From Aphanomyces cochlioides (lineage: Eukaryota; Oomycota; Saprolegniomycetes; Saprolegniales; Verrucalvaceae): DNA of 64,000 nt. The stretch lies in assembly GCA_019828595.1 (NCBI GenBank), contig JAHQRK010000001.1:1240001-1304000 (forward strand). Direction: 5' to 3'. Numbering within the stretch: the stretch's first letter is position 1; each line of letters begins with the position of its first letter. Of this stretch, positions 1-9,357 are shown piece by piece. Both the position numbers and the translations under genes were made by a program. The notes beneath the pieces were generated by a model, which searched no databases, was not told where the DNA came from, and was given only the letters and a program-made list of their open reading frames with translations.

Positions 1-592
1 GGCATACTCAAAATAGAGGTAAAACCTCCATCTCGTAAAATGGCATTTTGGAAGCCTCCAATGAGTATATCCCAACCAAAAATATTGGATTTGGTGCAAA
101 ACTCTTGGAGATAAACAAGTTCATATTGTCGATTTCATTCGAAATTGTGAGGGGGGTCCGAGATGTATCGATTTTTCAAATCGATCTGCGAATCGCTCAG
201 CCAATCAGAATCGAGTATTTACCTAATTCACGCAAAACACACCCAGACACACGTGTAATTAATTTGGGACGATTGACATACTTTCCATTTATACTTGATT
301 TCAGTATGATCGAATCGATTTGGAATAGAATTCGATTTTGGTAAAAAAAACAAATTTGGGTGAAAAAGACAATATTTTGACCTAAGGGCCCGTCTGGCAA
401 CCGAAAATATTACAATAAATTGGCCCAAAATGCTATTTTGAGGCCAAATTCAACAATTTAGGTCAAAATATGAACTTGTTTATCTCAAAGAGTTTTGCTC
501 CAAATCCAATATTTTTGGTTGGGATATACTCACTGGAGGCTCCCAAAATGTCATTTTACGAAATGGAGGCTTTACCTCTATTTTGAATATGC
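1..592. repeat. Long inverted-repeat arms (foldback structure)
   Basis: The sequence at about 1-125 reappears as its reverse complement at about 474-592 with roughly 90% identity by eye. Both arms start from GGCATA(C/T)TCAAAATAGAGG and run inward to a shared AACAAGTTCAT. The left arm begins at base 1, so the structure may extend outside the window. It interleaves with the MITE at 386-732, whose left terminal repeat lies inside this span. No coding potential was seen. Confidence 0.75.
180..375. repeat. Dispersed repeat shared with about 7,060-7,245
   Basis: Diverged copies of one sequence lie here and near 7,060-7,245. Both contain AGCCAATCAGAATCGA, CACGCAAAACACAC, a TCAGTAT(G/T)AT block before a run ending ATTCG(A/C)(A/T)TTTTGGT, and ACAAATTTGG. 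A weaker relative appears around 44,180-44,290. Nature unknown; it could be an old MITE or SINE. Confidence 0.5.
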
Positions 593-732
593 CATAAATA
601 GTTGATTCCAATTTAGCTGAAAATGGCATATTTATTTTGAAATTTGCCAGACGCACCCTAAATATTGAGTTTGGCCTCAAAATGGCATTTTGGACCTATT
701 TATTGTAATATTTTCGGTTGCCAGACGGGCCC
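386..732. mobile_element. MITE with GGGCCCGTCTGGC terminal repeats and TAA target duplication
   Basis: GGGCCCGTCTGGCAACCG opens the element at 386 and its exact reverse complement closes it at 715-732. Similarity between the two ends continues inward for about 75 bp. TAA flanks both ends directly (383-385 and 733-735). A G-rich terminus with a 3-bp TAA duplication fits a Tourist-like element moved by PIF/Harbinger transposase; that assignment is inferred. At 347 bp it carries no open frame. It ends 9 bp before the first usable codon of the TRM10-like gene. Confidence 0.75.
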
Positions 733-741
733 TAATTTGGA

Positions 742-1801
742 TTGAAGCAAATTCAAAAATCCATTCTGGTTGGTGCGGCCGTCGTTGCTGCTGCTGCGAT
801 CCTTGCGTGGCGATTCCAGCCATGGACACAACTAGGAGGTGGAAAATCAAAAAGATCGAGTAAGAAAGAGCGGCGAGAACTGCGGAAGGAGCAACGACGG
901 AACCATATTGATGCGAGGAGGAAGAACAAGCGAATGCAAGCCAACGCCGACCGACAAAAGAAATGGGAAGAAGACAATGCAAATCATCCGATCGACCAAG
1001 ACGAAAAGCAAAGGCAATACGATGCGAAATTGGCTCTGAAGAAGCAACAGCAAGAAACTCTCGAGGTACGTGATGACGAAGCTTTGCACTCATAGCCGAG
1101 GAGCTTAGGCCAAAATGAACTTTGCGATGACGAATGGACTGCGCGTTGCGATCGACCTTTCTTTCCTCACTAAAGAAAATCTTCGGGTATATGTCTTCTC
1201 AATCCATTGGTCTGAAGATCTAGTACAGGAGCGAAACAGTGTTTTGAAGCAAGTTGGTTCAGCGTATGGTGTAATGAAAAAGAGTCCACATCCACAACTC
1301 TTATCGCTGCATCTTGCGTCGTACAATGGAGAAATCGCATCCTTTTGCGACTCCAAGGGAGTTCAATCTTGGAAGGTACAGCAAAATTGATATCGATCTC
1401 TCTGACGTGCATCATCTCCAGGTTACAACACACGCTGAATCGGTTGAGTCTCTATTTCCAAATAATCGAGTGGTCTTCCTGTCGCCTGACGCGACAAATG
1501 TACTCACAACAATCGACCCAAACACAGTATATATCGTTGGTGGAATTGCAGACCGCACAGTTCGAAAGGTACATGCACGGCCTCGCTATTTCCTGACAAT
1601 TCTTGTCAACAGGGAGAAACCATGTCGAAGGCATCTTCCAAAGCCATTACAACGGCACGTCTTCCAGTGCGTGAGTACGTGAACGTTCGATCTCACGTTC
1701 TAAACATCGACTCTGTTCTTCTCCTGCTCCTCGAGGTGCATAACGGCAGCGACTGGAAGGATGCATTCGACAAGATCCTTCCCAAGCGACTTCTAAAATA
1801 A
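742..1801 (+). CDS. tRNA (guanine-9-N1)-methyltransferase, TRM10 family (5' end uncertain)
   Basis: TRM10-family enzymes put a methyl group on N1 of purine 9 in tRNA, using S-adenosylmethionine and a SPOUT fold. The spliced frame has 5 exons: 742-1065, 1109-1186, 1229-1375, 1422-1568 and 1613-1801. The four introns are 42-46 nt, all GT-AG and all phase 0, giving about 294 residues. Family signs are VAIDLSF, SAYGVMKKSPHP, VVFLSPDATNVL, VYIVGGIADRTV, ARLPVREYV and a closing GSDWKDAF. The N-terminus reads SILVGAAVVAAAAILAW, a possible membrane or mitochondrial signal, followed by a very basic stretch. There is no ATG at the front: the frame opens right after a stop at 733-735 created by the MITE junction, and the first in-frame ATG is at 936. 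The true start may be an upstream exon or may have been lost. Family is clear; expression is uncertain. Confidence 0.8.
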
Positions 1802-2578
1802 ACCAAATCGAAAATTCAAATATCCATCCGGATAATATACGTACTGTTCTCAAGAAACTTGACATCGCTGGCTGCTTCCCCACGAGCTTGCACTTCAGTA
1901 GAAAGAACCGGCAAGTCTATCTTGCTTAGAACGGTTAGGGTCAGTGCTAACACAATCTAGAGGTTGCATGACGTGATTGAGATGTCATCAAACGCCAAGA
2001 ATTATTGGAGCTGACCCCTTTTGCTTCAGAGAACACTATCTGTTGCAGTTAGAGATGGTTCATGTCTGCATTCTGTCACGGACCATCCAAAGCTTGGAGA
2101 AGTTGGAGCGGTCAGTACTCAGTGTTGGCACAATCTAGAGGGCCTTGACATCAACATGACATGATTGAGATGTTATCAAACGCCCAGAATGGTTGGAGCA
2201 GCCCACTGAAGATTCAGAGAACGCTATCTGTTGCAATTCGAGATGGTCAATTTCTACAACGTGTCATGGACCATGCAAAGTTTGGAGAAGACGAGGTGAG
2301 CTTATGACCTTCACTGTCAAGGCAACGACAAGGTCATGGTTGCTCCTTGTCGATCAAGTCGATTTGGACCATCTTGTCATGCACAAAGAGAAAAGGGGTG
2401 AAGACGACCTGCTTGTATAATGTTCTGTTGTGGCTAATTACACACGGAAGCAAGAAGGACAGACTTTGTCAACTCCACCGACAAACCACCATTGACTACA
2501 GTTTACAATCAAGTCTAGCTCATCCAGTGAATAGAAAATCAACGTATTTAATGGTTAAAGCATAAACTCGAGACACAC
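1802..2578. other. Non-coding: tandem-like repeats and duplicated 3' flank
   Basis: No gene seen. About 1,935-2,290 holds two diverged copies of a roughly 180-bp unit. Each has CACAATCTAGAGG, then GATTGAGATGT(C/T)ATCAAACGCC, then AGAGAACRCTATCTGTTGCA. The second copy begins the segmental duplication. 2,464-2,520 is the leftover 3' end of a phosphodiesterase coding region whose intact relative lies at 32,333-34,117. Confidence 0.6.
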
Positions 2579-4745
2579 TTAAGGAGCCTTGGTGGTAGGA
2601 GGGAAGGTGATGCTGGCGGTGGGGGCGCTGGTGGCGTTCGTTGGGGAAGGAGTGACTGGAGGAGGAGCAGTCTTGTCGTCGTTGGGCTTGAAGCCACGCA
2701 ACTTGAGCGTGATGGGTTGCAAGTCCAAGTTGAGGTAGTTGGTCATGATTTCGTTCACGTGGGTGTTGTCGTGATTACCGTTGCAACGACGGGTGAAGAC
2801 CGAAGGCCCAGCGCAGTACAAGTTGACATCCGTGCCGACGTGACCGATGGTCGTCCAGGCAATACGAGCAGTTTCAGAGATGCATTGACCCATGTACACC
2901 AACAAGTTGTCCGTCTTGTACTTGGGGTCAGCGACGAGCTTCTTCACTTCACCCTTGAAAATGGTGATCCAGTTTTCAGGGATTTCAGTCGTCGCCGTGT
3001 TCTTCGTGATCAAGTCGGTGATTTTCTTGAGGGCCGAAGCTTCGTCGTACGTGGCACGATCCTTCGAGAAGAGGCTTTCCATCCATTCCGTCGACATCAA
3101 TTGCTTCACCATGGGTTCAGGGAACCACTTGTACACGTCGGCGCGACCCAAGGTGATACCACCAGTGCCGTGATCGGCAGCCGAGATCATGGCCACGTTG
3201 GGGTTCGAGTAGACGAACTTCTTGACCACACCGACCGTGTTGTCGAATTCGATGGCTTCCTTACCCATGGAACCGGCGTCGTTGGAGTGACCGGCATGGT
3301 CGACACGAGAACCTTCAATCATGAGGAAGAAACCATGCTTTTGGGCTATCTTGTTGTTCTTCAAGATGGCGAAGATGTGTTCGGTCATTTCGGACAAGCT
3401 GGGTTCCTTGGTTTCGCCACGGATACGGTCGACTTCGTAAGACATGTGTGACTTGTGGTACAAACCAAAGATGCGCAAGGCACCGGATTGCTCGTTGGCC
3501 TTGCGGTAGGCAGCGAGGTCGTCCTTGTCGTACGACAAAGTGTAGTTGGCAGCCTTGAGCTTAGCCAAGCAGGCATCGCTGAAATGGCGCTTACCACCGC
3601 CCAACAAGAAGTCCAAGTTGGCGTTGGCGCAGTATTGGTCAGCAATGTCGTTTTCAAGATCGCGGTCGTCGATGTGGGCGGCGAAAGCAGCAGGGGTGGC
3701 GTGGGTGACACGGGAGGTGACGATCATACCGACGACCATGCCACGGGCCTTGGCGGCTTCCAAGATAGTGCCGAGGGGCTTCTTTTCCATGTCGACACCG
3801 ATACCAGCATCGAAGGTCTTGAAACCAGTCGAGTAGGCGGTGGCGGACGAAGCCGAGTCGGTAATGATCGAGGTGTTGGAGTAAGTTTGGACGGTACCGC
3901 GGAGGAGGGGGTCAATGTGGAGCATCTTCTTGTGGGTGGGGTCAATCATGTTGCGGGCCAAGGTCCAGATGTTGGGGCCAGTGCCATCAGGGATCATCAT
4001 GATGACCGAGCGGGGCATGAGGTGGTCTTCATCGATGTCGTAGTCATAGTCGATGTTGGGTCGGCTGTCGTCGAAGCTGAAAGCCGACGAGATGGCAATC
4101 GAGGCGGCAAGCAAGGTCGAGATCTTGGCGAGCATGGTTAATGTGAGTAGACCGTCGCAGATGACAAAGTGAGAGTGAAACGACGACAACCTTCGCGTTG
4201 CAGCTGCCTGCTCCCAACTTCGAATGTTCAACCAGCCACCTGTATCTTAGAGTTGGACCCGCTTTTCTCAATCATTTTCAAGGAAACGGTGGCAATGAAA
4301 TTGCGACGCTTTTGTCAGCGTCAGCATGACGCTATTCATGACACAAGGCTTCGGACGCCTCCGTCCAAGGCCGTCCTGGCCAAGCAGTTGCCCTCTCGAT
4401 CGAAGTTGACACTGTTCCTGTCTCTTTGTCTCAACCATCCACTCCTATGCGGTGTCAAGATTGATTCATCTGGTGCCGCAGCCAGGATGCTTGGGTGGCG
4501 CATCTCAAGTTTACGCCGGAGTAAAGCAGGAAGCGCTTCAACCATGGACTCACTGCGTTGAATCCACACCCACTGAGCTGTCCAGTCGTGTTGACTCTCG
4601 CGAAGCGCCACAGATTTCCCGCAAATCGTTCGATGAACCAAACGGCACGGAGCCATTTGCCATCTTCCTTTTCGTGAATCTCTCACCTTGCGGCCACTAC
4701 AATCAACATGTCGCAAGGAATGTTCCAAGCGTGCCATGAACGCAT
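2147..4745. repeat. Segmental duplication, copy 1 (partner 31,782-36,370)
   Basis: From 2,147 the sequence follows 31,782-32,121, then jumps at 2,464-2,467 to 34,063 and continues through the alkaline phosphatase gene and its upstream region to about 4,745. Identity is very high inside the phosphatase gene and lower in both flanks, where small indels are common (for example 4,340-4,740 against 35,950-36,370). The jump removes about 1.95 kb relative to the partner. The block ends where the Harbinger element region begins. Confidence 0.9.
2579..4135 (-). CDS. Secreted alkaline phosphatase, copy A
   Basis: Alkaline phosphatases hydrolyse phosphate monoesters through a serine nucleophile with bound zinc and magnesium. 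The 518-residue frame starts at MLAKISTLLAASIAISSAFS, a classic secretion signal; an upstream extension of the frame would bury that signal. Family motifs in order are MIPDGTGPN (metal Asp), TDSASSATAYSTG (Ser nucleophile in DSA), THATPAAFAAH, EGSRVDHAGHSND, SAADHGTGGITLG (Asp-His metal ligands) and IGHVGTDV. The C-terminus is a short Pro/Ser/Thr tail and lacks the long mucin-like linker and cysteine-rich domain of copy C. It differs from copies B and C by LLRG and SIITDS where they have LLKG and SLITDS. No intron is seen. Confidence 0.93.
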   Translation of the reverse strand: MLAKISTLLAASIAISSAFSFDDSRPNIDYDYDIDEDHLMPRSVIMMIPDGTGPNIWTLARNMIDPTHKKMLHIDPLLRGTVQTYSNTSIITDSASSATAYSTGFKTFDAGIGVDMEKKPLGTILEAAKARGMVVGMIVTSRVTHATPAAFAAHIDDRDLENDIADQYCANANLDFLLGGGKRHFSDACLAKLKAANYTLSYDKDDLAAYRKANEQSGALRIFGLYHKSHMSYEVDRIRGETKEPSLSEMTEHIFAILKNNKIAQKHGFFLMIEGSRVDHAGHSNDAGSMGKEAIEFDNTVGVVKKFVYSNPNVAMISAADHGTGGITLGRADVYKWFPEPMVKQLMSTEWMESLFSKDRATYDEASALKKITDLITKNTATTEIPENWITIFKGEVKKLVADPKYKTDNLLVYMGQCISETARIAWTTIGHVGTDVNLYCAGPSVFTRRCNGNHDNTHVNEIMTNYLNLDLQPITLKLRGFKPNDDKTAPPPVTPSPTNATSAPTASITFPPTTKAP

Positions 4746-4959
4746 CCAGAGCAATTACTTGAGAATAGCGTTGCTGAAAAGTGAAAAACGTTTTTGACAA
4801 AAATGGTGTTAATAGAGAGTTTGCGAAAAATAACAAATGCTTGTAGAATTTGTTTGTTGCTGTCATTTGCGAACAATGACATTTTCTTGTAGCCAGAGTC
4901 TCTCAAATGTAATACCAAACGTGAAAGTCTATTTTTGAATTGGTGGCTTGCATCGACTG

Positions 4960-5980
4960 ATGAAGACGGCGCACTGGTTTCAACTTTGGTCTTTGGTTAG
5001 CTCAGAAGCCAAGCAAGATATCGTACAAGTGGACATAAGCAAGTACACGAAGGACGACAGGCTCTGCAAGCAGCACTTTCGTTTTACGTCTGCTCAAATA
5101 CATGAATTGGTGTCGTTGATGGAACTGCCGTGGGTGCTAACTCTGTCAAATGGCTCACGATGTCAACGAGAGACTGCAATGTATGTTTTTCTCAAACGAA
5201 TGTCATATCCAAGCCGCTTAATCGATCTCGAAGTGTTTTTTGGCATCGAGACATCAGTTATATCGCGTATTGTCTCGAAAGTACTCGATATATTGTACGG
5301 ATTTCGAGGTATATTACATTGGGATCATCACCGATTGACAAAAGAAACACTTACCATGTATGCAGAGGCGATAGTGTCCAAAAGAGCACCATTGAATTGC
5401 GTGGTCGGTTTCATAGATGGCACCGTTCGTCCCATTGCGAGACCAACTCGATATCAAAGATCAACCTAAAATGGCCACAAACGTGTCCACGCCCTCAAAT
5501 TTCAAAGTGTTTCTGCACCAGATGGCATGATCATTCATCTCAGTGGCCCATATGTCGGAAGACGACACGATGCAATAATGCTACGTGAAAGCAAATTGTC
5601 TGAAGCATTATCAAAGCACATGAGGATTGGTGACTCAACTTTTGTTATCTATGGAGATCCAGCTTATCGACTTGGAAAATCACATTATTTCACCATTTCG
5701 TGGAGCGAAGCTCACAAAGCCTCAAGAAGTTTTCAACAAACGTATGAGCAGAGTGCGGGTATCTGTTGAGTGGTGCTTTGGATCTGTCCTATCGAATTGG
5801 GCATTCATCGATTTCAAGAAGAACTTGAAAGTGTTTCTTCAACCGATTGGAAAACTATACGTTGTGGCTGTCCTGCTTCAAAACTTTCTTACATGCTACA
5901 ATGGGAATATGTGCTCCAAGTTCTTTCGTTGCAAACCGCCAAATATACAAGAGTACTTTAGTTGTATTAAGAAGTACTAA
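4960..5980 (+). pseudogene. Harbinger transposase (DDE_Tnp_4), one nonsense and one frameshift
   Basis: The reading frame encodes a roughly 340-residue PIF/Harbinger transposase that would cut and paste this element. The catalytic triad regions are visible as GFIDGT, YGDPAY and RVSVEWCFG. Two lesions interrupt it. An in-frame TAA at 5,467-5,469 follows RPTRYQRST, and the same frame continues directly with NGHKRVHALKFQS. A 1-nt insertion in the A-run near 5,679 separates GDPAYRLG from SPFRGAKLTKPQE. The start is taken at the ATG at 4,960; none better is seen upstream. The stop lies 4 bp from the stop of the accessory gene on the other strand. Two lesions only suggests recent decay. Confidence 0.85.
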
Positions 5981-5984
5981 TGAA

Positions 5985-6722
5985 TCATTTCGTGCCATGA
6001 ATAAGTTTATCCATCATGAGTTTCATCAACTCGAGCTGTTTGGATTGAATTTCTTGCATCATTTGGATTGAGCGCGTGGTATTATCCGCTTCTTGCTTTC
6101 GAATCTCCAATTCTTGCTTCATCAATTCCAGCTTCTCTTGTCGATGCTCGTTTTCATTTTTGAATTGTGATTCAAACAGCTGAACAGCTTGACTCGTCTT
6201 CTTTTTGCCATGGTTGGCGTCACTACCCTCGTCCGTTTCTGATACTTTGGACATGATTGCTGCATTTCGAATTTTTTCGCCTTCATTTTCAAGTCGCTCC
6301 ATTCGTGCTGCTTTTTCGCTGTTCTGGGATGGCTCCAGATTGTCTATAAGTTCAGCCAAGTCGCAGAGAAGTTGCTCTTTCTCTTCGTAGTCGTCGTTAC
6401 AGCCGCTTTTTCGCAGCGATTCTAGCTCTTGTTTCCTCCAATATCCTAATAGAGATGTAGTCCTTTTGACCAAAATTTCTCTCGATGGAGCAATTGCTTG
6501 CGCATCGGCATGGGATGGACGTAGATAGTGAACAAATGCCTCTCGGACTTGCTCCCATACCTCAATTTTTCTACCATGCTCAGCCCCAAATGGAAATTTA
6601 GCGATGACCTCTCGCAACAACGCTATGTCGTCTTTAGCAGCGACTCGGAACATGACTTTTCGCTTCTTGACTGGGCCTTCATGGCTTGATACGCTTGACA
6701 TGTCATCGTTCATCGTCGACAT
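5985..6722 (-). CDS. Harbinger accessory protein (Myb/SANT-like, coiled coil)
   Basis: An intact 245-residue frame inside Harbinger 1, convergent with the transposase. In this superfamily the second protein binds DNA and helps the transposase enter the nucleus. The N-terminus holds a basic KKRKV patch, a plausible nuclear signal, near residues 19-23. A helical region with WEQVREAFVHYL and LLGYWRKQELESLRK follows, and the last 90 residues are a charged Glu/Lys/Gln coiled coil (KLELMKQELEIRKQE). The start ATG at 6,722 is the first Met. A Myb call is inferred from position and composition, not from a clear tryptophan repeat. Confidence 0.75.
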   Translation of the reverse strand: MSTMNDDMSSVSSHEGPVKKRKVMFRVAAKDDIALLREVIAKFPFGAEHGRKIEVWEQVREAFVHYLRPSHADAQAIAPSREILVKRTTSLLGYWRKQELESLRKSGCNDDYEEKEQLLCDLAELIDNLEPSQNSEKAARMERLENEGEKIRNAAIMSKVSETDEGSDANHGKKKTSQAVQLFESQFKNENEHRQEKLELMKQELEIRKQEADNTTRSIQMMQEIQSKQLELMKLMMDKLIHGTK

Positions 6723-6865
6723 GTGAGTGCGAGAGGAAAAGCAAAAATGACTGGCTTGTAGAATCCACCTACAATCAAATTTGACACTGGATTTTTCTCA
6801 AAAAAGCTTGTACATTCACTACAAACATATTTTACAAGAATTTGTTATTTTTCGCAAACTCTCTA

Positions 6866-8573
6866 ATAACAAGTTAAATAGTTGATCAGAAAGTTTTTAA
6901 CACTGTTAAAAGGTCGATGCCGGATATTTTGTGAGTAACTGGCTGGAGAAGTCAAATGTACAAAATAGAGTTGACATTTAATTTAGTGTTGTATTGTGCT
7001 TTTGATACAAAATTGTGAGGAACGGTTTGAATCGACCGAGGTTTCGAATCGATTCCGAATCGAACGGGCTTCTCTGATTGGCTAGAATTAAAAATTAAAA
7101 TTATTCAGCCAATCAGAATCGATCAGCCACCTCAGTCACGCAAAACACACACTGACACACACCACTTCAGTATTATGAAATCGATTTGAAAACGAATTCG
7201 CATTTTGGTCAAAACCACAAATTTGGTTGAAAATGACAATACAAAACATGTTTTTAGTACAGTATCAAGAAAATGTTTTAGTGTGTATAGTGGTATTGTG
7301 CAAAATTTCCTCCGGCGATTGGTTGAATCAACCGCCAGCAAATCGCCGGCCCTCCGAAATATAATGCAAATATCAATTTTAGAAGGTTATTTGACCTTTG
7401 GTTAAGTCTTGATCGGGATGGTACACGAAATCGACAGCTTCGTCGCTGCGACGCTCAACGTGAGGAGCGCTGAATAACGTGGAGTTCTCTTCGAGGTGGG
7501 GTCGCTGTGGAAGGTTGTTCAGGGTCATAGAGATGACGTGAGATTTGCAGCTTTTCACTCACAACTTAGGTCAGTCTTCAGCCAATCAATTGATAGTACC
7601 ATTATTTTTAGCCAATCATATTGTCCGGACGATTTCCAGGCGATTGGAAATATCGCCTGAAATTGGCAAATTTGGACGGAAATCACAATATATCTAACGG
7701 GACTTTACCGGACATTCGCAGAGAATACCAGACTTCCTCGCCGATAGAGATCTTCCAAGGCTTTTCTTAAAGAGACCAACGCCGAAGAATAATTTTCGAG
7801 ACTCTCAACTTTTTAGCATGTGCCGACCGTCCATTCTGCACGCTCAGAAGCAGTTGAAAGTTGTAATATAGTGGCCCAGAGACAAACACCACCCTAAAAT
7901 ATGTTCGAAAGTCTGCGAAGCGTTCAAACTGAACGCTCAATGTGCACATGACATCGAATTTTTGTGCCGGAGACGTTGGCATGAACTGAAAACAACGAGT
8001 TTGCCGCTCATCATGTCCAAATCCGGATAATAGTTTTTCACACGTGTTAAAAAGTAACATCACAATTTGTGAAAAAGTCGTGCGATCCGCGCTAAACGCC
8101 GGGCACATGGTGCACTCCCAGTCGGCCATGACGCTCGCTTGGCCAAACGGAGAACGTTCGTTGCCCACTCAGCCAAACACTGGCACACTCATCGCTCGAT
8201 GATGCTCCATCCAGAGCAACTCCCGGTCCTTACGCCGCCTACACGACGCCTTCGGCGAAGACCCCCCAGGAAGCCCCCTGATCCTCCTTCCACCGGCTAA
8301 TAGCCACTGCGGCGCCCCCGCTTGATGCCCGCCAGCATCCTTCAACAACCTTCTGTATATTGTCTGTTACCTCCGCTAGGTTAGCCTAGTACGCGGCCTG
8401 TGGCTGCATTGCGCCCGCCGAGAGAGAGTAACTTAACTGCGTAATAACGATAACAATTTGTGAAAAAGTGGTTAAAAGTTTTTAACTGTTAATTAATGTG
8501 TTAAAAAGCAACGCTACTTGAGAAGAAGGGTTAGTCTATTCTTTTTCGACACATCTGCTCTAAATTAAACATA
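6866..8573. other. Intergenic, AT-rich, dispersed repeats and a GC-rich island
   Basis: No convincing gene. 7,060-7,245 is the dispersed repeat also found at 180-375. ACAATTTGTGAAAAAGT occurs directly at about 8,063-8,079 and 8,455-8,471, bracketing roughly 390 bp. This interval contains a GC-rich stretch (about 8,200-8,430) unlike its surroundings, possibly an inserted piece. A 133-codon minus frame at 7,767-8,168 lacks an ATG and has no recognisable features. Confidence 0.5.
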
Positions 8574-9162
8574 CAGTCATCCCTCGATATAGTGATCCCA
8601 CTATAAATTTATAACCTTTCATAACATATATATTCTCAACTATACTAATATATATACGTTTTTACAGTAAATTTCAAATTTCAAACTGAAAATCGAGCGC
8701 AAAATGGAGTGCATGCGACTTACCCACAAGCAAAAGCGACAAATCATTCAACACAAGGCAGAACACCCGTCAGCAACCCGAACTCAACTCCAACTGCGGT
8801 CAAAAGAGGAGTTTAAACTCAATCGTTTGCCGTCAAAATCGACAATAACCAGCATATTGCACGAGATTGACAGCGCGGACATGCTAATCATTCACCCCTC
8901 ACCGTTTCCGGCTACAATCGCAAGTCATCCTGCATTTCACAAGCTTATCCTACGAACCATGTTTCCACGGAGGTATCCTTTGACTAAAAAGTAGACTCCA
9001 ATTTAAGATACAAGTCATTTTGAATTGGCCCTCGGTTCGTGTTCGGCTCAGGACAATAGTTTCTCTCAGTACTCTTAAAGTTAATAATCGACCAGTTCTC
9101 TAGTTAGTGAATAACCTTTGATAATTATATTTTAGAGGGGTCACTATTTCGAGGGATGACTG
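8574..9162. mobile_element. Non-autonomous pogo-type element
   Basis: CAGTCATCCCTCGATATAGTGA at 8,574 is matched, with one difference, by the reverse complement of the last 22 bp ending at 9,162. The 589-bp unit is flanked by TA on the left and CA on the right, as expected of a decayed TA duplication. It contains only a short DNA-binding frame. The CAGTCATCCCTCG-style end and the CENP-B-like frame point to the pogo/Tigger branch of Tc1-mariner. Confidence 0.8.
8704..8994 (+). CDS. Short CENP-B-like N-terminal DNA-binding ORF of the pogo-type element
   Basis: A 96-codon frame beginning MECMRLTHKQKRQIIQ continues through HPSATRTQLQ and LPSKSTITSILHE, the pattern of the first helix-turn-helix of pogo/CENP-B proteins (CENP-B_N / Psq-like). 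No catalytic domain follows: the frame ends in unrelated residues 170 bp before the right terminal repeat. It may be a deletion derivative that kept only the terminus-binding module. Function is unknown; expression is not shown. Confidence 0.55.
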   Translation: MECMRLTHKQKRQIIQHKAEHPSATRTQLQLRSKEEFKLNRLPSKSTITSILHEIDSADMLIIHPSPFPATIASHPAFHKLILRTMFPRRYPLTKK

Positions 9163-9357
9163 CAGAAGGGTTTGTCTCATCGGAGGGGTTTCGCAACATA
9201 CTGTATTCCAACTTGGTCATCGCATCAAAGGGCTTCTTGTTTGGTCTCACAGTGTCAATCTCGATGGTTAGAGCATCCACAGCAGTCTCTGAATCCTTCT
9301 CTGAAACTGACTTTTTTCTGATTCCAGTCGATAATTTCAGAGAAAACATCTCCAGTA

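Larger units (their letters stand above)
4814..6864. mobile_element. PIF/Harbinger transposon 1
   Basis: Terminal inverted repeats of about 30 bp, AGAGAGTTTGCGAAAAATAA at 4,814 and its reverse complement ending at 6,864, enclose two convergent genes: a DDE_Tnp_4-type transposase and a coiled-coil accessory protein. This is the standard two-gene Harbinger plan. Flanks are AT-rich (GTTAAT and AATAAC), so the exact target duplication is ambiguous. Total length is 2,051 bp. It sits at the right edge of segmental duplication copy 1. Confidence 0.85.

Noticed and set aside
742..744. TTG as the start codon of the TRM10-like gene
   Set aside because: Non-ATG starts are rare in nuclear genes. I report the 5' end as unknown rather than accept it.
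2717..4141. Long open frames of 244 and 228 codons on the strand opposite alkaline phosphatase A (also opposite B and C)
   Set aside because: They are antisense shadows: the same frames recur opposite all three copies, have no motifs, and the phosphatase strand carries the full catalytic signature.
7767..8168. 133-codon minus frame
   Set aside because: No ATG start, no recognisable motif, and it lies among AT-rich repeats; treated as chance.
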